Shown: in pieces, positions 57,020 through 64,000 of the stretch
Position numbering within the stretch: position 1 is the first letter of the stretch
How the letters are laid out: the number at the start of each line of letters is the position of its first letter
Assembly (NCBI GenBank): GCA_026874595.1
Contig: CM049322.1
Span: 33,250,340-33,314,339 of the forward strand
DNA: 64,000 bases
Source of the DNA: Sipunculus nudus
Lineage: Eukaryota > Annelida > Sipuncula > Golfingiida > Sipunculidae
Direction: 5' to 3'
Notes under the pieces: model-generated
Databases searched by the model: none
Told to the model about the DNA's origin: nothing
What the model saw: the letters and a program-made list of their open reading frames with translations, nothing else
Program-made: the position numbers and the translations under genes

Positions 57020-57485
57020 GCTTAAGAGCGTTCTGCTATCAGAACAAGACTAATTATCCCAGGAGTCACATTTTGGTGAGCTTATTCCCTGGGCCCAGAG
57101 TTTACCGTCACGTTGGACGAGCCCCCTTTTCACGAAGACAAATTCTCAGGGAAAACATTGGGCCGATCCCGGATTCGAAGCCATGTTGGTGGCGAACAAG
57201 TCCGGCGTACCAACCGCTTCGCTAGCAAAGTAAGCTTCATTAGCGAGACAGTTCAGTCCGCTTTTATGTCACCCCATAACGTGCTGATAATGCGAGAGGT
57301 CCCGGGTTTATATCTCGGACGAGCTCCCATTTTGTTACGAAGACAATTTTTTCAGGGGAAAATACTGGGCCGATCCTGGATTCGAACCCATGTCGATGGC
57401 GCACAATCCGGCGTACCAACCGCTTCGCTAGCAAAGCAAGCTTCCCTAGCGAGACAGTTCGGTCCGCTTTTATGTCACCCCGTAA
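57020..57485 (-). repeat. Tandem tRNA-derived SINE heads
   Basis: On the minus strand two successive units carry an A box (TAGCGAAGCGGTTGGTACGC at 57411-57430, and a near-identical one at about 57215) and a B box (GGTTCGAATCC at 57378-57388). The same unit is found at 1.9-2.2 kb and 61.6-61.9 kb. An (AT)n run follows at 57489. Confidence 0.72.
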
Positions 57486-57488
57486 CAT

Positions 57489-57498
57489 TATATATATA

Positions 57499-57553
<55 letters not shown>
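57489..57553. repeat. (AT)n microsatellite
   Basis: AT repeats with a short TGTG interruption. Confidence 0.95.
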
Positions 57554-57556
<3 letters not shown>

Positions 57557-58629
57557 CGGAATCGGAATATTACCAGGATCCTGTTAAAAGCTGTTTTGTC
57601 ACTTAAGTGCAGATAATATAATCCAAAAATCGTTAAATGAATGTCACAGGTTCACGAACTCCATGGCTGTATCACTGGGCGGCTCTGTCCACCAAAACAA
57701 AGGCGATCCTTATTACATGTAACCGACGACTTTCTCGCTCTCGGTCTAACATTTGCCCTCAGTCGAAATGGGAAGCAACCATTCAAACACGTTATGTTGG
57801 TCTTGGTTGCAACCAAATTGGTATTACCCTAAACCTTCACGAAATCTCATAAAATCCATGTTCATGTAATTTGCCTTAAAACAATTCTTATCCAACATAT
57901 TTAAACGGACTATATTACCTTCCCCAAGTAGATTATTCCTTCGCCGCTAGTATATTGAGAAGATCCATTGCGCTGTAAGGAAATGATTCCTTTACCCACA
58001 ACCCCTAAATCCAAGAGCACGATTCTACTCAGTGAGATCCAACGGCAACGGAAGAGGATTATCGCTGAAAGGCTCCAAAGGTGTCCACACGCCGACACTT
58101 GGTAAGCCTAGCTCAGATTTACACCGGGCGCCGTACGGGTTCTTCAACCCGGCGGCTTGCCGAGGGTTTTTGAGACCGTACGGTCACCGTGTGATTTTTA
58201 ATCCCACGTTGTTTGCACTCACATAACCTGCGTCGACCGTAAGGTGACCTGAGAGGCATAGCTGATAAGGCGGTCGTCCGGGAACCGTGACCGTGCATGG
58301 TGACCGTGCGGATTCTGTGCATGAAGTAAATCACAGTACAGTGCCCGGCCGCTGGCCGGCAGGTGCCCTGCAGGCGATCGCTGGCACTGAGCGGCCACCC
58401 GTATTTCATGCTTTATACAAAGCTGATTTTTAAACGACTGTCATTTGTTTATGAAGCCAAATAATAAGAAAGGGAAAGGAAAGCACAGTAGTGTGCAAAG
58501 TATAGATAAACAAGATGTTGTCAGGACATGAAACCCGCCAGGATGATCCTCAAGTATCCACTAAAACCAGTCAATTAAACAGCTCTGTCATAACAGAATA
58601 GCCGTAACAACTGACCTTACCACCAGAGC

Positions 58630-58755
58630 CATTATGCCCGCCCTTTTGACCTAATTATTATAATGAGCCCCTAAAACACTCCTACACAGAAGGTCTTCCT
58701 TGCGACAGCTGTTGACATTAATGACGTCACAAAAGTCGATGACGTAGACGTCGCT
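58630..58755. repeat. Dispersed repeat, left part, split by insertion
   Basis: Matches 6915-7040 ('gcccttttgacctaattattataat', 'ggtcttccttgcgacagct', 'gtcgatgacgtag'). The match stops near 58750 and resumes at 59519. Confidence 0.72.
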
Positions 58756-59518
58756 TGACTGACGTCATAATCTAGAATCGCTGCACTAATGAACTGTGAA
58801 CCGTCTTGCAATATTTGTGGATTATTTGTCTCATTAGAATTACGTGCCATGCAGGTAAGACATTATTCATCTGGTAAGCGGAGGAATGGCTCCTGCAACC
58901 TATTTGGCCTAGAACTTTTTATATGGTCTCCTTTATATAAAAAACTTTCCCGAAAAACATGCCGACATAGTTATTATAGTCCATTTCACCACCTGCTGTC
59001 CACATGTTTTTTGTAGATGATTTACTAAAAAGTTTATATTTTCCAATATTTTCCAAGTAAACAACATATGGAAGTTACAACCTTATATGGCAGTTTAGAA
59101 TCTTACAATAAATCCCACGTTCATGTTTCACAACATTTTAGTCTCTTTATCATGATCCGGCAGATATTGTGTGTCCCTCCATAAGTAGCCATATTTGTTT
59201 TCGCTGGTTATATTTTTTAGAGTGTTTACATGAGATTATCCAATCAGCAGCTGTCATTTGATGCTGTTTTTGCATGTGACCAATGACCTTGACTGCCATA
59301 AGTGGGTCTGATATGTTGTAAAATGTAGACTGATTTCTCATATTTTCAGAAAATTCTGTTACTCAAATATGGCATAAGGTTGGAATTTAGTTAACTAGTT
59401 GAAAATTAGGTCCTGTAATCCTCTCCTCTACACTATGATTGTTTCCCTTGAAATGTACCTAATAAAAATTTTCATAGCAAAAAACAGGTGGACAGACTAC
59501 ACGTGTTCTGTTTGGGAG
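58756..59518. mobile_element. Unclassified insertion inside a repeat
   Basis: About 765 bp that interrupts the repeat shared with 6.9-7.2 kb. The left junction is near GATGACGTAG and the right near GTCTCCCAAATTA. No coding domain or clear terminal repeat was recognised. The element family is unknown. Confidence 0.5.
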
Positions 59519-59695
59519 AGGTCTCCCAAATTACGCAAATTATATTATATATTCAGTTGACTCACGGATTACAGTAATATCGGCGACCTGAATGGCTGCA
59601 TTGAACAGTTATGGTCATGATTATTCATTTAATGAACATGCTATTAAGGTCACGTAAAGTTCATGGTGAGGTCAATTGAACAATCCGTTGATTTA
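59519..59695. repeat. Dispersed repeat, right part
   Basis: Matches 7038-7195 ('gtctcccaaattacg', 'atatcggcgacctga', 'ggtcacgtaaagttcatggtgaggtcaa'). Confidence 0.75.
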
Positions 59696-60769
59696 ATAAG
59701 AATATGGTGATCCAGATCCCCCCCCCAAAAAAAAGGGAAACTTCCTTTTGTTAGTTCCTTTCCCCTAACCATTTTCTTCAAAATCTTTTTCAGAATTTAA
59801 GCGAGGGTAAAGTATAATACCAGTTGGTAAGATATTTCTGTAAAGGATAACATTTCAATAACTTTTCGTATTGTTATCATGTGGTTTCAACATTAAGCAT
59901 AATACTGTTATTCTTATGATGTCTGCTGATCATATGCACTTTTAATCGGAAAGATATAATAAAGAGGTTATTCAATCTGTCCTCCCGATACCCGCACTAT
60001 TTATTCTTAAAAAAAGTGCCTCAGATACAGACCTTTTTGGTCCCATTGAATGAGATCTAACATAGTGTGATAGTGTTTATAAGGTCGTATTATAAGGTGC
60101 ATATAGCAAGTAATAGGGTGAACTGTAGAGTGTTGACATCTAGTGGTATTCATATCGTCTAACCATGAACCTTTCTAGACATCCTGGTACCCGGGCGACT
60201 TCTACATTTAAGCCTTGGAATTGTTTTGCCGCAAGGCGGCGCCCAGTGGGATTTTCAAGATGGCGGCTTTTCGCGAATGCAAGGCGTTCTAAGATGTTTT
60301 GTGTACAAGTTATACCTATAGTTGCTACAAGGTATGACCGGTAGACACATACATGTATTTCACTTATAATATAACTGAGTATTTTCGCTATATGCAGATT
60401 CTATTATTTTAATTATATTGTTATTATTGTTCAATCCAAACCAGGTGCCCTGTCATGACATCCAGCCAGGCCATTTAAGCATATATAGCTAAAGTCTACA
60501 TAAACCAATAAAAAAGATCAATAAACAATGACCGGAGTCCTTATAACAGAAGAGTGACAGTGAATGGATTGTTGAATATATATTTGAATGATATAATGCA
60601 TAAATCTCACTTTATCATAAAGGCTATTTATATTATAATCTTTTCTATTTCTTGATCACTTACATAAATGAATGATCAGTACACAAACATTTAATTGTAA
60701 TAGTTCCCCAGATATAATGGGTTATTCCGAACGATCATTGGGGTCTAAGAGGGCTCCAGACCTATTTAA

Positions 60770-61075
60770 TTCCAGACCAAAATTCAAATATGGCTGCCAG
60801 AGCACAGAAGGTGGTTTTCTTTCGCGCGTGAAATCTCGACAAAAACATGCTTGATCTTTCTCAGATTTACATGGATGATTGATACCTATGATGACATTCC
60901 CGTCAAATAACACATCGGTCCCAAATCCAATATGGCGGCCAGACAAAGCCAGAATTTTTCTGTCGCAAACATTTTCACAAACTGAATCCCTTTGATCTTT
61001 GTCAAATTCACAGAGATGATTGTTGTGTATAAGGACTCAATCCCTACAAAAATTACAGACCCGTTTGAAGCCAAG
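60770..61075. repeat. Diverged two-unit tandem repeat
   Basis: Two ~150-bp stretches share 'aatatggc-gccag', 'ttctgtcgc' or 'ttctttcgc', and 'tttacatggatgattg' or 'ttcacagagatgattg'. No function is seen. Confidence 0.45.
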
Positions 61076-61442
61076 TTCTTCCGCCGGAGTACAATTGGTG
61101 ATCTTTTATTGCTCACATTACATTAGACATATCGTCTTTAATATGAGTTGAACAAGTAGGATTTTTGTTCTATCATCCGACCACATCTAGTTATTATTAT
61201 CATTATTATTATTAGGAGTAGTACTAGTAGTAGTAGTAGTAATAGCAGTATTACATATTATCAGATGTGCTATACAATTATTGACCCAACATATATAGGT
61301 ACAAATATAATTCTTCTAGACAGACATGTATAGATAGTCATTATAGTAGGGACTGACTTCTGCATGAATTCCAATAAATGAATACAATACATGAGGTAAA
61401 TGGGTATATTTTGTACTTATAAATAAGTGTGTTTAATGCTTA

Positions 61443-61477
<35 letters not shown>

Positions 61478-61481
61478 ACTA

Positions 61482-61530
<49 letters not shown>
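61443..61530. repeat. (ATCT)n then (AT)n compound microsatellite
   Basis: About eight ATCT units followed by a long AT run. Confidence 0.96.
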
Positions 61531-61533
<3 letters not shown>

Positions 61534-61539
61534 TGTTAA

Positions 61540-61875
61540 CGGTTGCACATAAAGGCGAACTGAGCAAGATATTTCCATAACAAGGGGGCTCGTCCAAAAT
61601 GACACCGAACTTTGGGGCACAGGGAATGGTGCTTTGAAGTTATTGAGTAATCACCGCCATCTAGCTCACCAGAATTGTGACTCCTGGGATATTACTCTTA
61701 TTCTGATACCAGAACGCTCTTAAGAGGGTGTGTGTTAAGGGGTGCACATAAAAGCGGACCGAATTGTCTCGCTTGTGAAGCTTTCTTTTGATCGCCGCAC
61801 ATGTGCACCGCCGGCATGGGTTCGAATCTTAGATCGGCCCAATATTTTTCCCCTGAGCAAAATGATTCTGTAACA
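61540..61875 (+). repeat. tRNA-derived SINE-like repeat, opposite orientation
   Basis: Carries GGGTTCGAATCTT (B-box-like, about 61817) and the 'agaacgctcttaag' module shared with 1.9-2.2 kb and 57.0 kb. (AT)n flanks it on both sides. Confidence 0.62.
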
Positions 61876-61917
61876 ATATATATATGTATATATAATGTGT
61901 ATGAAATATAATGTGTA

Positions 61918-61919
<2 letters not shown>

Positions 61920-61961
<42 letters not shown>
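61920..61961. repeat. (AT)n microsatellite
   Basis: About 20 AT units. Confidence 0.95.
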
Positions 61962-61965
<4 letters not shown>

Positions 61966-64000
61966 CACATTACAAATCAGTATTCGAGCTGGGTTTCTGG
62001 TCATAGTAGATGGTACGCGTGTATAAGACCTGACAATGGCAGAACCACTTTATGGTCAGATTAACTGCTGAGGGCACTCGTTCCGGCAGTGTATTATCAG
62101 TTGTATGAACCACTAGATTAAAAGTAAACCATAACAATCTTGACCAGAATTTTGACAAGTCTTATGGCGCTTAACATGTTCAAATGCTTTAAGGACGGGG
62201 GGGGGGGGGGGACACCAAAACATTGATGAAAGGGCGCACTTGTGTTCAGGCTGGCAAAACCAAGTGGTTGAACCCACGGGGTAGGGGGTCTCTTGGCAAT
62301 GATTGGCAATGGTATTTAGTCACTGCTGGTCATGTGTAGCATAATAACGACATAATTTCTTTGCCTGCTTATGTGCAGAGCAAGATGGAAGCGTAAGGAC
62401 TTCATGGGTGAATAGAATTGTTACTATGTATATCGCTAAACTCAATGACAAAACTCGTAATTACTAATACGCCTGGCAAGTACACCAGTTCCAATGGATC
62501 CATTATTTTTCTCTGGATGAGAACGGATATTTAACGGGGTATTGTCTTTTCTGTCAATGAAGTGCTATTAGCCAGATATTCGGAAAGTCAGCTAATTCGC
62601 CGATTAGTTGCTTTGCTGCTGTTCAACGAGAAAATAACTAGGAAAAAATGCCTAAATTTAAAAAAAGGTAAAAACTGGAAAGAGTACTAGAATATACATT
62701 ATAATGAATATATATAGATAATGAAGACTCTACTGGTAAGGTTTCATGGACACAAACAATGGCTGGAGCCCCAATAGCGTAAACCAAATGCGTCTTTGCC
62801 CATATTTGGAATCTCCTGGCTCTGACGTGTTATAAAAACGATGACGTTCCAGTAACACCTAGTGAATGTATGGTAAAGCAGAGGCAGTCCCCATTACCTA
62901 TGAATGGGCGGCTTCTACCGGGGACAAATTATATGTCACAATGGTATATAAATCCTTTGAATTAAAATTGTTATGGGGATCATAGTTACCTCCAAAATTA
63001 AATGTATTTTTACGTAGATGTTACCCTACCGCCCCATAAAATATCACAAATACCATTGATAACGTTTTGCAAAACGTTGCACACAGACAAACCAACCAAA
63101 AGAATAAAATCCAACAAAATACTTTCGTATCGGGGTGGATGTATAAAAATTAAAATTATACAGGCTTCTCAAATGATGAACGATAAGGCAAAGGTGGTGT
63201 ATCCTTATAAGGTTCCTATGGTACATTTCAGGAAGTTTAGGTAACTCGCATTATGCTAATTGAGATGGGACTAGGAGTAGTACCACAAAGTCAGCGGGAT
63301 ATAGCTATCATCCAGATATAACATAATCATGTACATCGTAAATTATTAAAGTAAATCCCATTAACCTTATACGCAACCAAACACGTCACGTGACTACCTG
63401 GGCAAGTAACAGGAACCCGCCCCACCCGAAGGCCGAATAGAATAATAGATCTTATCCTATTGGGTTTAAGAATACTCTGAAGAAACTATGCTGTCTTACA
63501 GTACAAACAGTATTCGAGACCACAGATTCGCCAATAGCTCAGTAATGAAATGGCTAAATACTCTGTATATTTGGTACATTGGGTATATTTGGTAGGGTTT
63601 TATGCTGAACAACAGATCGCAAAAGCCGTGGCGACCAAGTAATAATCACATCACATCCACAATGCATATATCAAGACCTTGGGCTATCTGTTTGCGCGGT
63701 TTTAATGCCACTGAGGGCAAATGGCACACCGTTTCGCAAGGTGGAGAAACTGAACACTTGATATTCACATTTGCATTTTGATAAAATTTTCCTGTAAACG
63801 ATTTAAAACGCAGCTTTCTAGGGTTTACAGCATTTTAATTAAATTCTGGTAATATAAAATCATTACACCGGTCCTTACGGAAGATAATCCTTATCCGGAA
63901 TACAGATTCTATTATAAAACCCATTCAATACATTATAGTTTACTCTTCAGTACCATTGTAGATCACAGGAGAGTGACCCAATAGCCATTAGCTGAGAAGC
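61962..64000. other. Distal intergenic DNA with no supported gene
   Basis: A G run occurs at 62199-62211. All open frames are short and show no domain, splice structure or codon signature that I can defend. Confidence 0.55.

Noticed and set aside
57378-57430. Genuine tRNA gene
   Set aside because: A and B boxes are present, but no cloverleaf with acceptor stem can be drawn, and the unit is repeated in tandem and elsewhere. It fits a tRNA-derived SINE.

Overview
This window is eukaryotic, animal genomic DNA, AT-rich and full of (AT)n microsatellites, tRNA-derived SINE-like repeats and retrotransposon remnants. The gene content (a split, TE-less animal FAS-like polyketide synthase) and repeat style suggest a marine lophotrochozoan, most likely a mollusc and perhaps a bivalve. 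The species cannot be fixed from the sequence alone.

Main gene (+ strand, 3686-37651). I could assemble a complete 27-exon coding sequence by hand. All 26 introns are GT-AG, the frame is preserved across every junction, and the exons sum to 6702 nt, which is 2233 codons plus a TGA stop. The protein is a type I, FAS-like polyketide synthase with the order KS-AT-DH-pseudoMT-ER-KR-ACP. It stops just after the ACP, so it has no thioesterase. KS (Cys164/His296/His334), AT (Ser585/Arg610/His687), DH (His877/Asp1034), KR (Lys2022/Ser2049/Tyr2062) and ACP (Ser2188) keep their key residues. The methyltransferase SAM motif is lost. The ER cofactor loop reads GASSVG where FAS has GSGGVG. This is the layout of the animal FAS-like PKS (AFPK) family, whose studied members make polypropionates and polyenes.

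Introns. They hold a ~62-bp tandem repeat and a SINE (intron 1), a single-copy ancestor of a minisatellite (intron 2), degenerate repeats (intron 5), a 5'-truncated LINE with a 16-bp target-site duplication (intron 7), a SINE-like repeat (intron 13) and a pogo/Tigger-type DNA transposon relic (intron 14).

Spacer, 37.7-46.1 kb. It contains a second LINE relic (about 39.1-40.8 kb), microsatellites and an inverted repeat pair (41.5 and 45.2 kb).

Inverted partial copy (- strand, about 46.1-54.6 kb). This is a decayed second copy of the 5' part of the same gene. Exons 1, 2, 4, 5, the 3' half of 7 and exon 8 are recognisable, at roughly 10% divergence where counted. It has a broken splice donor, frameshifts and missing exons 3 and 6. 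Inside it sits a 26-copy, 65-bp minisatellite. The functional gene has only one diverged unit at the equivalent place.

Distal part, 54.6-64 kb. I see no convincing gene, only a probable solo LTR (55844-56694), tandem SINE heads (57.1-57.5 kb), a repeat split by a nested insertion (58.6-59.7 kb) and microsatellites.
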